Below, in pieces: positions 54,743 through 63,682 of a DNA stretch of 64,000 bases. The notes beneath the pieces were generated by a model. It saw only the letters and a program-made list of their open reading frames with translations. It was not told the origin of the DNA and made no database searches. Position numbers and translations under genes: made by a program. Numbering within the stretch: position 1 is the first letter of the stretch; each line of letters starts with the position of its first letter. This stretch comes from Mycobacterium sp. IS-836. Its GTDB lineage: Bacteria > Actinomycetota > Actinomycetes > Mycobacteriales > Mycobacteriaceae. The stretch is from assembly GCF_001954275.1 (NCBI RefSeq), contig NZ_MBEU01000002.1, positions 124,001-188,000 on the forward strand. Reading direction: 5' to 3'.

Positions 54743-55204
54743 ATGACCGAATCCCGCCCGCCCTTCCCGCCGTTCACCCTCGAGACCGCGCTGCAGAAGG
54801 TGCAGGCCGCCGAGGACGCCTGGAACACTCGCGACCCCGAGCGCGTCAGCCTCGCCTACACGCCCGACTCGCACTGGCGCAACCGGAGCGAACGGATCGT
54901 CGGCCGGGAAGAGATCGTGGCGTTTCTGACCCGCAAATGGCAGCGCGAACTCGACTACTCACTGCGCAAGAGCCTGTGGGATTTCCACGACAACCGCATC
55001 GCGGTGCGGTTTCAATACGAGTGCCACGATGAAGCCGGTCAGTGGTACCGGAGCTACGGCAACGAACTGTGGGAGTTTGCCCCGTCGGGGTTGATGGCCC
55101 GCCGCGAAGCCAGCATCAACGACGTCCCCATCGACGAATCCGAGCGCCGCTATTTCGGCCCCCGCCCGGCGTCAGAACATGGCCAAGAGATTCCGCTCTG
55201 GTAG
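54743..55204 (+). CDS. DUF1348 (NTF2-like) protein
   Basis: A 153-aa protein with the DUF1348 pattern: [38 protein letters not shown], then [25 protein letters not shown]. SnoaL-type fold, function unknown. Start ATG 54743 ([10 protein letters not shown]) chosen over ATG 54734 because it agrees with family length. It lies between fadE2 (divergent) and pntAa (57 bp downstream, same strand), and may share the pnt transcript. Confidence 0.87.
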   Translation: MTESRPPFPPFTLETALQKVQAAEDAWNTRDPERVSLAYTPDSHWRNRSERIVGREEIVAFLTRKWQRELDYSLRKSLWDFHDNRIAVRFQYECHDEAGQWYRSYGNELWEFAPSGLMARREASINDVPIDESERRYFGPRPASEHGQEIPLW

Positions 55205-55260
55205 CCGACCGATAGGGTGTCTGCGCGAAGCCCAAAGTAAGGAAAGTAGATGTACGCGCC

Positions 55261-56352
55261 ATGACAGATGCGCAGACGACGGTGGGGGTGGTCGCCGAGT
55301 CCGCGACCGACGAGCGGCGCGTCGCGTTGGTGCCGAAGGCGGTCGCGTCGCTGGTGAACAGCGGTTTGGCGGTGGTGGTCGAGTCCGGTGCGGGTGAAGG
55401 CGCGCTGCTTCCCGACGGGCTCTACACCGAGGCCGGGGCCAGCATCGGGGACGCCTGGGCTGCCGACGTGGTCGTCAAGGTAGCCCCGCCGACCGCCGAC
55501 GAGGTCGGCAGGTTGCGCAGCGGTCAGACGCTGATCGGCTTCCTGGCGCCGCGCAATGCCGACAACGCGATCGGCGCGCTGAAGCAGGCCGGGGTGCAGG
55601 CGTTCGCGCTGGAGGCGATCCCGCGGATCTCGCGGGCCCAGGCGATGGATGCGCTGTCGTCGCAGGCCAACGTGGCGGGGTACAAGGCGGTGCTGCTGGC
55701 GGCCTCGGAGTCGACCCGGTTTTTCCCGATGCTGACCACCGCCGCGGGAACGGTGAAGCCGGCGACCGTGCTGGTGCTCGGCGTCGGAGTGGCCGGGCTG
55801 CAGGCGCTGGCGACGGCCAAGCGGCTGGGCGCGCGGACGTCCGGCTACGACGTGCGTCCGGAGGTTGCCGACCAGGTGCGCTCGGTGGGGGCGCAGTGGC
55901 TGGACGTCGGGATCGACGCGGCCGGCGAGGGCGGCTACGCCCGCGAGCTCACCGAAGACGAACGCGCCCAGCAGCAGAAGGCGTTGGAAGACGCGATCAG
56001 CGGATTCGACGTGGTGATCACCACGGCGTTGGTGCCGGGCCGGCCCGCGCCGCGTCTGGTGACCGCCGCGGCGGTGGAGGCGATGAAACCCGGCAGCGTC
56101 ATCGTCGACCTGGCGGGGGAGGCCGGCGGCAACTGCGAGCTCACCGAACCGGGGCAGACGGTGGTCAAGCATGACGTCACTATCGCGTCTCCGCTGAACC
56201 TGCCGGCGACGATGCCCGAGCACGCCAGCGAGCTCTACAGCAAGAACATCACCGCGCTGCTGGATCTGCTGATCAAGGATGGGAAGCTGGCGCCGGACTT
56301 CGACGACGAGGTCATCTCGGAGTCGTGCGTGACCCGCGGGGAGGACTCCTAG
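55261..56352 (+). CDS. pntAa: NAD(P) transhydrogenase subunit alpha, part 1 PntAa (Rv0155 orthologue)
   Basis: A 363-aa soluble NAD(H)-binding domain I of the proton-translocating transhydrogenase. It resembles alanine dehydrogenase: RVALVPKAVASLVNSGLAVV and the Rossmann motif GVGVAGLQALATAKRLGA. The enzyme uses proton motive force to reduce NADP+ with NADH. The stop is immediately followed by the pntAb ATG. The three-gene split (Aa, Ab, B) is usual in actinobacteria. Confidence 0.95.
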   Translation: MTDAQTTVGVVAESATDERRVALVPKAVASLVNSGLAVVVESGAGEGALLPDGLYTEAGASIGDAWAADVVVKVAPPTADEVGRLRSGQTLIGFLAPRNADNAIGALKQAGVQAFALEAIPRISRAQAMDALSSQANVAGYKAVLLAASESTRFFPMLTTAAGTVKPATVLVLGVGVAGLQALATAKRLGARTSGYDVRPEVADQVRSVGAQWLDVGIDAAGEGGYARELTEDERAQQQKALEDAISGFDVVITTALVPGRPAPRLVTAAAVEAMKPGSVIVDLAGEAGGNCELTEPGQTVVKHDVTIASPLNLPATMPEHASELYSKNITALLDLLIKDGKLAPDFDDEVISESCVTRGEDS

Positions 56353-56678
56353 ATGTACGACGAACTATTGGCCAATCTGGCGATCCTGGTGCTCTCCGGG
56401 TTCGTCGGGTTCGCGGTGATCTCGAAGGTGCCCAACACGCTGCACACCCCCCTGATGTCGGGGACCAACGCCATCCACGGGATCGTGGTGCTCGGCGCGC
56501 TGGTGGTGTTCGGCGAGGTCGAGCACCCGTCGCTGGCCGTGCAGATCATCCTGTTCGTGGCGGTGGTGTTCGGGACACTGAACGTCATCGGCGGTTTCAT
56601 CGTCACCGACCGGATGCTCGGCATGTTCAAGGGCAAAAAGCGTGTGCCCCAAGCGAAGACCGAGGAGCCGGCGGCCAA

Positions 56679-56682
<4 letters not shown>
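56353..56682 (+). CDS. pntAb: NAD(P) transhydrogenase subunit alpha, part 2 PntAb (Rv0156 orthologue)
   Basis: A 109-aa membrane subunit with three hydrophobic helices (LLANLAILVLSGFVGFAVIS, MSGTNAIHGIVVLGALVVF and IILFVAVVFGTLNVIGGF). NAIHG is the conserved transmembrane histidine motif. It forms half of the proton channel with the N-terminal part of PntB. GGAGG lies 7 nt before the ATG. Its stop overlaps the pntB start (ATGA). Confidence 0.95.
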
Positions 56683-58103
<1,421 letters not shown>

Positions 58104-58110
58104 CGGGCCT

Positions 58111-58236
58111 CTAGACGGGCGGATATGCGGGCGGCGGGTAGCCGTTGCCGTCCTGAACGCCCCGCAATCCCCAGGTGAAGTACCGCATGAAGAACTCGAG
58201 CTCGTCGCTTGCGTCGTAATCCGGATTCGGATCCAT
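58111..58236 (-). CDS. 41-aa conserved microprotein (Rv0157A-like)
   Basis: ATG 58236 opens a 41-codon ORF: MDPNPDYDASDELEFFMRYF, then TWGLRGVQDGNGYPPPAYPP and V. GAGAGGTGGGG upstream is a good RBS. The N-terminal half is acidic, the C-terminus Pro/Tyr-rich. It sits convergent to pntB exactly where M. tuberculosis has the small gene Rv0157A, which supports reality. No membrane segment; function unknown. Too short for usual ORF cut-offs and easily missed. Confidence 0.75.
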   Translation of the reverse strand: MDPNPDYDASDELEFFMRYFTWGLRGVQDGNGYPPPAYPPV

Positions 58237-58324
58237 CGTCCCCACCTCTCGACTTGCGACAATTCCGATCGAAGTCTAGTCCCCTCGTCGCCGGTGCGAC
58301 AGGCGGGCGAGCGTCCCCGAGGCC

Positions 58325-58353
58325 TTAAACTGTCCAACCAGTTGATTGATAAT
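58325..58353 (+). promoter_or_regulatory. Promoter with internal inverted repeat upstream of tetR (Rv0158)
   Basis: TTAAAC (58325-58330) and GATAAT (58348-58353) are spaced by 17 bp, a good SigA-type promoter. Between them lies AACTG-TCCAAC-CAGTT (58328-58343), a perfect inverted repeat that would be covered by the encoded TetR, so autorepression is likely. The transcript would have a leader of about 60 nt before ATG 58419. Confidence 0.6.
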
Positions 58354-58418
58354 TTGCCTCATCCGGACCCGCCGGAACCCAAATCCGGCCCCGCCGGCAG
58401 CGACGATAGTGAGTACAG

Positions 58419-59054
58419 ATGACATCCGACAGCATCACCCCCAACGGGTTGACACGCCGCGAGGAGTTGCTGGCTGTTGCCACCAAGCTGTTCGCCGCCC
58501 GCGGCTATCACGGCACCCGGATGGACGACGTTGCCGATGTGATCGGCCTGAACAAGGCGACGGTCTACCACTACTACGCCAGCAAGTCGCTGATCCTGTT
58601 CGACATCTACCGTCAGGCCGCCGAGGGCACCCTGGCCGCGGTGCACGACGACCCGTCCTGGACGGCCCGCGAGGCGCTCTACCAGTACACCGTCCGGCTG
58701 CTGACGGGCATCGCGAGCAATCCCGAGCGGGCCGCCGTGTACTTCCAGGAACAGCCCTACATCACCGAGTGGTTCACCACCGAGCAGGTCGCCGAGGTCC
58801 GCGAAAAGGAGGCCCAGGTCTACGAGCACGTGCACGGCCTCATCGACCGCGGCATCGCCAGCGGCGAGTTCTACGAGTGCGACTCGCACGTGGTGGCGCT
58901 GGGCTACATCGGCATGACGCTGGGCAGCTACCGCTGGCTGCGCCCGAGCGGGCGGCGCACCGCCAAGGAAATCGCCGCCGAGTTCAGCACCGCCCTGCTG
59001 CGCGGGCTGATCCGCGACGAAACGATTCGCAAGAATTCCCCGCTCGGGCTTTAG
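58419..59054 (+). CDS. TetR-family regulator (Rv0158 orthologue)
   Basis: A 211-aa TetR protein: HTH in ATKLFAARGYHGTRMDDVAD then GLNKATVYHYYASKSLILFD, and a TetR_C_KstR2-like ligand domain (EALYQYTVRLLTGIASNPER), a group that often senses CoA thioesters of sterol or fatty-acid breakdown. Start ATG 58419. A promoter-embedded palindrome suggests autoregulation. It ends 3 bp from the convergent redoxin gene. Targets unknown. Confidence 0.9.
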   Translation: MTSDSITPNGLTRREELLAVATKLFAARGYHGTRMDDVADVIGLNKATVYHYYASKSLILFDIYRQAAEGTLAAVHDDPSWTAREALYQYTVRLLTGIASNPERAAVYFQEQPYITEWFTTEQVAEVREKEAQVYEHVHGLIDRGIASGEFYECDSHVVALGYIGMTLGSYRWLRPSGRRTAKEIAAEFSTALLRGLIRDETIRKNSPLGL

Positions 59055-59057
59055 CGG

Positions 59058-59585
59058 CTAGTCCTTCGCGAGCTTGAGTAATTCATCGACTGACCACTGA
59101 TCGTCGGCGTGCGCGCCGTATTTGCACGCCAACACGCTGCCGTCGGAGCCGATCAGGAAATCCGCCGGTTTGCCCGTGTGCTTCTCGCCCAAGCCGATCG
59201 CACCGCTCGCCTTGGACCACCGCATGCCGCGAGCGGCGGCAAGCATCGCCCGTGGGTGCAAGCTAGCAGCGATTGAGGAGGATTCGACCCCAAATTCCTT
59301 GTACAGCTTGCGATCCGGGTCGGCCACGACCGCAAACGGTAAGTCGGCCTGGTAGCGGCGAAGCGCGTCGGCCGCGGAATGAAATACCGTGATTTCGGTG
59401 ATGCCGGCGGATTCGATCTCGTCGTGCCGCCGACTCAGTTCGTGCATGTGCAACGTGCAGATCGGGCATCCGGCGAAACGCCGGAACTGCAGGTGCACGG
59501 TTGCGTCGGGCGCTGGAACCGCCACGTCGGTGTCGGTGATTGTGCGCAGCGTCCTCGCGCTGACCGTATCGCCTGGTTTTAACAC
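59058..59585 (-). CDS. AhpC/TSA-like thiol peroxidase (redoxin)
   Basis: A 175-aa thioredoxin-fold peroxiredoxin-like protein. The active motif is FAGCPIC with C40 and C43 (CxxC); DTDVAVPAPDATVHLQFRRF precedes it and GKPADFLIGSDGSVL closes the fold. The family (AhpC-TSA_2-like) probably reduces peroxides or disulfides. GTG 59585 is the start, with GGAGG at the complement of 59591-59595 and a 5-nt spacer. Divergent from a tetR 74 bp away, which probably controls it. Confidence 0.83.
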   Translation of the reverse strand: MLKPGDTVSARTLRTITDTDVAVPAPDATVHLQFRRFAGCPICTLHMHELSRRHDEIESAGITEITVFHSAADALRRYQADLPFAVVADPDRKLYKEFGVESSSIAASLHPRAMLAAARGMRWSKASGAIGLGEKHTGKPADFLIGSDGSVLACKYGAHADDQWSVDELLKLAKD

Positions 59586-59631
59586 ACCGGCCTCCGTTGA
59601 TTTTTGAGTTAGACAACTCCGAATGTATTTG

Positions 59632-59659
59632 TTGGAAGTATTGAGTACACTTACTCCAA
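59632..59659. promoter_or_regulatory. Candidate operator between redoxin and tetR
   Basis: TTGGA (59632-59636) and TCCAA (59655-59659) form the ends of an imperfect 28-bp inverted repeat, TTGGAAGTA matched by TACTCCAA with one base offset. The right arm abuts the ATG of tetR. The 74-bp gap is notably AT-rich compared with its flanks. Confidence 0.5.
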
Positions 59660-60271
59660 ATGTCAACCTTAGGTAAGCGTCGCCCCGGACGGCCCCCGCA
59701 GTTCGATCGGCAGTGTGCGCTGGATGCGCTACTGATGCTGTTCTGGCGCAAGGGGTATGACGCCGCAACGCAAGAGGAGATGCTGGCCGCGACGGGACTG
59801 TCTTCCTCGACGTTGTACCGTTCCTTCGGTACCAAGGCAGACATCATGCACACCGTGCTGCAGAACTATGTCGACTCGGCGTGCGCGATGCTCATCCCCC
59901 TCGAACGCGGCCGCGCCGGCGCCGCCGACGTGCACGCGTTTCTTGACGAAGTCGAGGAACTCATCCGCGGGCCGATGGGCACCGCCGGCTGCCTGGCGGT
60001 GGAGACCATGCGCGATCCGATCAATCGGGATCCCCGCATCAAGAGCCTGACTGACGGGCACCTGCGACGCATGCGCCGCGGCCTGCGTGGGGCACTGCGC
60101 CGTGCGGTGGCCGCAGGCGAGCTTGCGCAGGCCACGCCCTCGACGCCGGCGAGATTGGCCGATGCTCTTCAGGCCGGCGTCCTCGGCGCACTGGCCAGGG
60201 CCCGTAGCGGCGACGCCGAACATGCCCTCGCCCTGCTCCGCGGGGTGCGTGCGCTGCTACCAGACCCTTAA
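59660..60271 (+). CDS. TetR-family regulator divergent from redoxin
   Basis: A 203-aa TetR protein with HTH in LLMLFWRKGYDAATQEEMLA then TGLSSSTLYRSFGTKADIMH. This group includes YxaF/LmrA-like regulators that pair with oxidoreductases. No RBS precedes ATG 59660 (only an operator-like repeat), so the mRNA may be leaderless. Its likely target is the redoxin. Not present, as I recall, between Rv0158 and Rv0159c of M. tuberculosis. Confidence 0.87.
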   Translation: MSTLGKRRPGRPPQFDRQCALDALLMLFWRKGYDAATQEEMLAATGLSSSTLYRSFGTKADIMHTVLQNYVDSACAMLIPLERGRAGAADVHAFLDEVEELIRGPMGTAGCLAVETMRDPINRDPRIKSLTDGHLRRMRRGLRGALRRAVAAGELAQATPSTPARLADALQAGVLGALARARSGDAEHALALLRGVRALLPDP

Positions 60272-60285
60272 ACTCCTCCCGAACC

Positions 60286-60609
60286 TCACTGGGCCGCAAC
60301 AAATTCCAGGGCTTCGGCAAGACGCGAGGACCAGGTTTCGGATCGACCGGCGTCGATGGACGCCCATTCGCGAAACCGGCGACCGGACGGCGCAAACGGC
60401 TCGGCCTCACCGGATTGGATCAGTTCGTTGACCCTGGCTTCGGGCAGCTTGACGACAAGGGCGGCGGTCCGCCGGTCGAACGAGGCGAAGAACCGGCCAT
60501 TGGACCGCAGGCAGGGCAGGCCCATCATCGTCGAGCGCGTGACCGTTGCGGTGGCCAACAGCGGTTCGGCGAATGCCCAGAAGTCGGCCTCGGTGGACCC
60601 GTCGCTCAT
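60286..60609 (-). CDS. MmcQ/YjbR-like (TfoX-N-type) protein
   Basis: A 107-aa small protein: TRSTMMGLPCLRSNGRFFAS then VVKLPEARVNELIQSGEAEPF and FREWASID match the MmcQ/YjbR double-wing fold, which contacts DNA or proteins; function is generally unknown. It starts at ATG 60609, overlapping the SRPBCC gene stop (ATGA), and is last in the four-gene ArsR operon. Such proteins often accompany SRPBCC genes. Confidence 0.82.
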   Translation of the reverse strand: MSDGSTEADFWAFAEPLLATATVTRSTMMGLPCLRSNGRFFASFDRRTAALVVKLPEARVNELIQSGEAEPFAPSGRRFREWASIDAGRSETWSSRLAEALEFVAAQ

Positions 60610-61073
60610 CGGTGTAGCTCCTGGCGACTTGGCACCCGACGGTCGGCCCATGGATCCTTGCCGACGTCTTCGCCCTCGGCCGTGCGGCGCAGCCGGTCGA
60701 GGTAGTGAACCCAGCCGCCGTGGTGGGCGTCCGCCGCGCCGCCTTCGAGTCCGCGATGCACCAGTTTGACCAGCGTGCTGCCGTCGGACTGGGAAATGAG
60801 GTCGACCTCGACGGTCGTTGATCCCGGCGGGATTCCGACGTCGGCGCGCTCCCAACCGTAGGTGAACACGATCCGGCGGGGCCGCTCAACTTCTACGTAG
60901 CGGCCGGACACGGTGTCGCCGTTGGGGTGTGTCCAGCGCACGACGCCGCCGGCGATGGCGTCAAGGACCGCGTCCTCGGCCATCCATTGCCCGAATTGCA
61001 CTGGGTCGGTGAACAATTCGAAGACGCGCTCGGCGCTCGCCCGCACCACGAGCTGTTGTATGACCAGCTTCAT
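60606..61073 (-). CDS. SRPBCC/AHSA1-type START-like protein
   Basis: A 155-aa protein with the AHSA1 pattern VVRASAERVFELFTDPVQFG, IVFTYGWE and a C-terminal helix GWVHYLDRLRRTAEG. These bind hydrophobic ligands in a deep pocket; a standard partner of ArsR regulators in one operon. ATG 61073 overlaps the ArsR stop and its own stop overlaps the next gene. Ligand unknown. Confidence 0.88.
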   Translation of the reverse strand: MKLVIQQLVVRASAERVFELFTDPVQFGQWMAEDAVLDAIAGGVVRWTHPNGDTVSGRYVEVERPRRIVFTYGWERADVGIPPGSTTVEVDLISQSDGSTLVKLVHRGLEGGAADAHHGGWVHYLDRLRRTAEGEDVGKDPWADRRVPSRQELHR

Positions 61074-61384
61074 GGCGGAGCGGTTTCCGCGGCGGCGCGC
61101 AGGCGTTGCAGCGGCGCGGCCCAGAAGTCGTCGAGCAGTGCGGCCACCTGTGCGACCCGGGCCAGGTCGGCGCGATACAGCCGTCGGGTAGCGTCGGCGC
61201 GCACGTCGACCAATCCGGCGTCGCGCAATATCTTGAGGTGTTGGCTCGCGGCCGATTTCGACAGGCCCGCGGCCTCGGCGAGAGCGGATGCGGGTCGCTC
61301 CTGATCCCACACCAATCGCAGCATCGTCCGCCGGCCCGGATGGGCCAGCGCCCTGATGGCATCCTCGACGGCCGGCTCGGTCAC
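61070..61384 (-). CDS. ArsR-family regulator
   Basis: A 104-aa winged helix protein: ALAHPGRRTMLRLVWDQERP, then ALAEAAGLSKSAASQHLKIL as the HTH and TRRLYRADLARV as the wing. Metal-binding cysteines are absent, so it belongs to the SRPBCC-linked ArsR group rather than the arsenic sensors. GTG 61384 overlaps the stop of the upstream gene. The double palindrome at the operon promoter (61937-61968) is the likely binding site. Confidence 0.9.
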   Translation of the reverse strand: MTEPAVEDAIRALAHPGRRTMLRLVWDQERPASALAEAAGLSKSAASQHLKILRDAGLVDVRADATRRLYRADLARVAQVAALLDDFWAAPLQRLRAAAETAPP

Positions 61385-61944
61385 GGTGTGCGGCCCATCG
61401 CCGCCAGCAGCCGATCCTGCGCAGACGCGCCCTCGCCCAGCACGACCTCAGGGCCGACGATCCCCGCTTCCCGTCCGCGCCTTGGCATTTCGGGGAGAAA
61501 CATTGCAGTACACGCTTCCACTAGGCGGGCATCAAGCCGCTCGTCCTGTCCTGTCGCGCGGGCCAGGTCCCACGTGTGGATGAGCACATCCATGAACGTG
61601 CCGGCCACCGCGTCGGCCACGGGCCAGTCGAAGCCGAGCGGGGAGACACAGACGCGCTCCAGCGCGCCGGGCAATTCCAGGGCGGTCAGCACGCGGGCCA
61701 CACGCATTCGGTAATCGGTCCCCGACGCACTATCGGCTGGGACTGGCTCCGCGCCCGTCGCCGCCGACAACAGGTACTCCGCTCCGCCGGCCAGGTGATC
61801 GATGAGGTCTTGCACGGTCCACTCCGAGCAGGGCGTCGCCCAGCTCAGCTGCTCGGGCGCGACCGCCTCCACGACCGCGACGGCTCGATCCGTCGCGGAG
61901 CGGTACAGGACGATGGGATCGAGCGGACCTGCATCATTTAGCAC
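61381..61944 (-). CDS. Mycothiol-dependent DinB-like metalloenzyme (TIGR03086 family)
   Basis: A 187-aa DinB-fold protein: CSEWTVQDLIDHLAGGAEYL with a metal-ligand His and TFMDVLIHTWDLARATGQ with the second His, then the typical C-terminus. Members are mycothiol S-transferases or maleylpyruvate isomerase-like. It starts at GTG 61944 within a palindrome, apparently at the transcription start (leaderless). First gene of the four-gene unit with ArsR, SRPBCC and YjbR-like proteins. Substrate unknown. Confidence 0.85.
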   Translation of the reverse strand: MLNDAGPLDPIVLYRSATDRAVAVVEAVAPEQLSWATPCSEWTVQDLIDHLAGGAEYLLSAATGAEPVPADSASGTDYRMRVARVLTALELPGALERVCVSPLGFDWPVADAVAGTFMDVLIHTWDLARATGQDERLDARLVEACTAMFLPEMPRRGREAGIVGPEVVLGEGASAQDRLLAAMGRTP

Positions 61945-61980
61945 TCGCTAAATTTAGCTGTCGCTAAACAATCGCGTCAA
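61937..61980 (-). promoter_or_regulatory. Leaderless promoter with two stacked palindromes (ArsR operators)
   Basis: TTTAGC-ACTC-GCTAAA (61937-61952) and TTTAGC-TGTC-GCTAAA (61953-61968) are two perfect 16-bp palindromes directly abutting. On the minus strand TTGACG (complement of 61975-61980), an 18-bp spacer and TAAATT (complement of 61951-61956) form a SigA-like promoter, so transcription should start at or within a base or two of GTG 61944. Bound ArsR would cover the -10 and start. ArsR dimers recognise 12-2-12 or 6-4-6 type repeats, so two dimers are expected. Confidence 0.8.
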
Positions 61981-61985
61981 GGCCC

Positions 61986-63506
61986 TTAGTGGATGGGCGG
62001 AATCAGATGCAGCAGATCCCCGGTGGCGCCGCTGAGTAGCGACAGCCCGGTCACGCTCGGCTGGCCCAGGAAGAAGTTCAGGTTCGGATCTATCGACGGA
62101 ACGTAGGGATAGATGGTCGGGGTTGCCGACTGCGGCAGCAGCCCGAGATCGACCAGCGCGGACTGGGGTCCCTGCACGGCGCCGAGGGCGAGGTCGGGCC
62201 CGGTCGTGAACGGGTTGACGACCTCGAATAGGCCGGCCGGGGTGGGAATGTTCGCGTAGTTGAGGCCGGGCCCGTACGAGCCGTAGCCAAGGTCAACGAG
62301 CACCCGCAGGTCGGGCTGGACGAGGTCGGCGAGCGGATTGCCGAGGAACGGGATATCGCGGATCGGCTGCAGCAGCGGCAGGTTCTGCGTCAGCAACTCG
62401 TAGTACTGGGTGGCGCCCGTGTAGCCGGGGGAAGTCGGCAGGGCCACGGCGTTGGCGACCTGCGCGGCGGAAAGCGTGGGATAGGTGCTGTGCAGGGTGA
62501 AGTAGCCCGCGACGGCGTTGGCGTCCGACACGAGGTTGAGGGGGTATTGCGGGGCGTTGGCGATGCCGTCGTATTGGATCGTGTACATGCTGGTCAGGTA
62601 CGGCGAGAGCGGCGGCGTCGCACCGTTGAACGGCACATCCAGGAACGGGAGGTAGAAGCCGGGGAAGCGCGACAGGATGCCGCCGTCGGGGGTGTTCGGA
62701 TTGGCCAGCAGCATGAAGGACAGCTGGTCTTGATAGGGCGAGCCCGCCGCCATCAGGGCGTTGATTTCGTTGTTGGCGACGGCGGCGCTTTGCGAGTACC
62801 CGACGACGACGGCGCTGTTGCCCTGCGTGAGCACTCCGCTGGGGCCGACGAGCGCGTCGTTCAGCAGGCCGGTGCCCTGGGCGACGGACTGGCCGTACGT
62901 CAGGTTTCCGAGATTGGGGGTGATGGGCCAGAACTGCTCGGGCGTGAAGAGGCCTTGCGGAGTGGCCCCGGCGAAGAGGGGGTTGGGCTGGATGTACGAG
63001 TTGAAGATGCTCGTCACGTACGCCGGGTTGGGTGTCGGGTTGCCGGTGCCACCCATGATCAGCGCGGTCAGTGGGTCCGCGGCGGCCGCCCTCGACATCG
63101 ACGCCATCGACGTCATCGCGCTGGCCTCACCGGACCCGCCGGTGAGCGCCGGTTGGCCGAACAGCGTCTGGATCGGCGAGGCGATCGTGTTCAGCGGGTT
63201 CGACGGCCCGAGCATCAGGGCCGAGTTGGCGGCCTCGGCTTCCAGGTAGGCGTTTCCCGAAGCGGCCAGCGCCTGGGTGAACTCGTCGTGAAACGCCGAA
63301 GCTTGCGAGACGAGCGCCTGGTACTCCTGGCCGTACGCGCCGAAAAGCTTTGCGATGGCCATCGACACCTCGTCCTCGGCCGCCGGGATCAAACCGGTGG
63401 TCGGGCCCGCCGCGTTCGAGCTGGCGGTGCTGATCGCCGAACCGATGTTCCCGACATCGTTGGCCGCGGCCGCCAACATCTCGGGCGTGGTGACTACGTA
63501 CGACAT
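61986..63506 (-). CDS. PE-family protein with PE-PPE (serine hydrolase) domain (PE3/PE4-like)
   Basis: A 506-aa ESX-secreted protein. The N-terminal PE domain has the PE pair at residues 8-9 and a YxxxE secretion signal (Y87 to E91). The linker leads to a PE-PPE domain (about 150-400) with the GxSxS motif GYSQSA (S238), indicating an alpha/beta hydrolase or esterase. In M. tuberculosis Rv0159c (PE3) and Rv0160c (PE4) lie here in tandem; here only one copy is seen. GGGGAG precedes ATG 63506. Its right neighbour is a dehydrogenase instead of PE4/Rv0161. Confidence 0.9.
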   Translation of the reverse strand: MSYVVTTPEMLAAAANDVGNIGSAISTASSNAAGPTTGLIPAAEDEVSMAIAKLFGAYGQEYQALVSQASAFHDEFTQALAASGNAYLEAEAANSALMLGPSNPLNTIASPIQTLFGQPALTGGSGEASAMTSMASMSRAAAADPLTALIMGGTGNPTPNPAYVTSIFNSYIQPNPLFAGATPQGLFTPEQFWPITPNLGNLTYGQSVAQGTGLLNDALVGPSGVLTQGNSAVVVGYSQSAAVANNEINALMAAGSPYQDQLSFMLLANPNTPDGGILSRFPGFYLPFLDVPFNGATPPLSPYLTSMYTIQYDGIANAPQYPLNLVSDANAVAGYFTLHSTYPTLSAAQVANAVALPTSPGYTGATQYYELLTQNLPLLQPIRDIPFLGNPLADLVQPDLRVLVDLGYGSYGPGLNYANIPTPAGLFEVVNPFTTGPDLALGAVQGPQSALVDLGLLPQSATPTIYPYVPSIDPNLNFFLGQPSVTGLSLLSGATGDLLHLIPPIH

Positions 63507-63642
63507 CTCCCCGCCCCCACCCCCTTTCGACTGTCAGCAAAACCGAGCATAAAGCGGTGCCTGCGCGAAGTCCCGCGTTTGGTTGAGGGCTGTACGGGCC
63601 GGCTGAGCCCCGGTGGGCGGCCCAAAAATTATGGACTAGTGT

Positions 63643-63659
63643 CTAGAAAAGTTTTCCAG
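63643..63659 (+). promoter_or_regulatory. Near-palindromic operator upstream of the DapB-like gene
   Basis: CTAGAAAA-G-TTTTCCAG is a 17-bp near palindrome with one mismatched pair (A/C), in an AT-rich patch 23 bp before ATG 63683. A pair of AGTGT-TCTA-like direct repeats flanks it. It probably binds a TetR-type regulator not encoded in the window. Confidence 0.5.
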
Positions 63660-63682
63660 TGTTCTACGAAACGGAGACTCTG

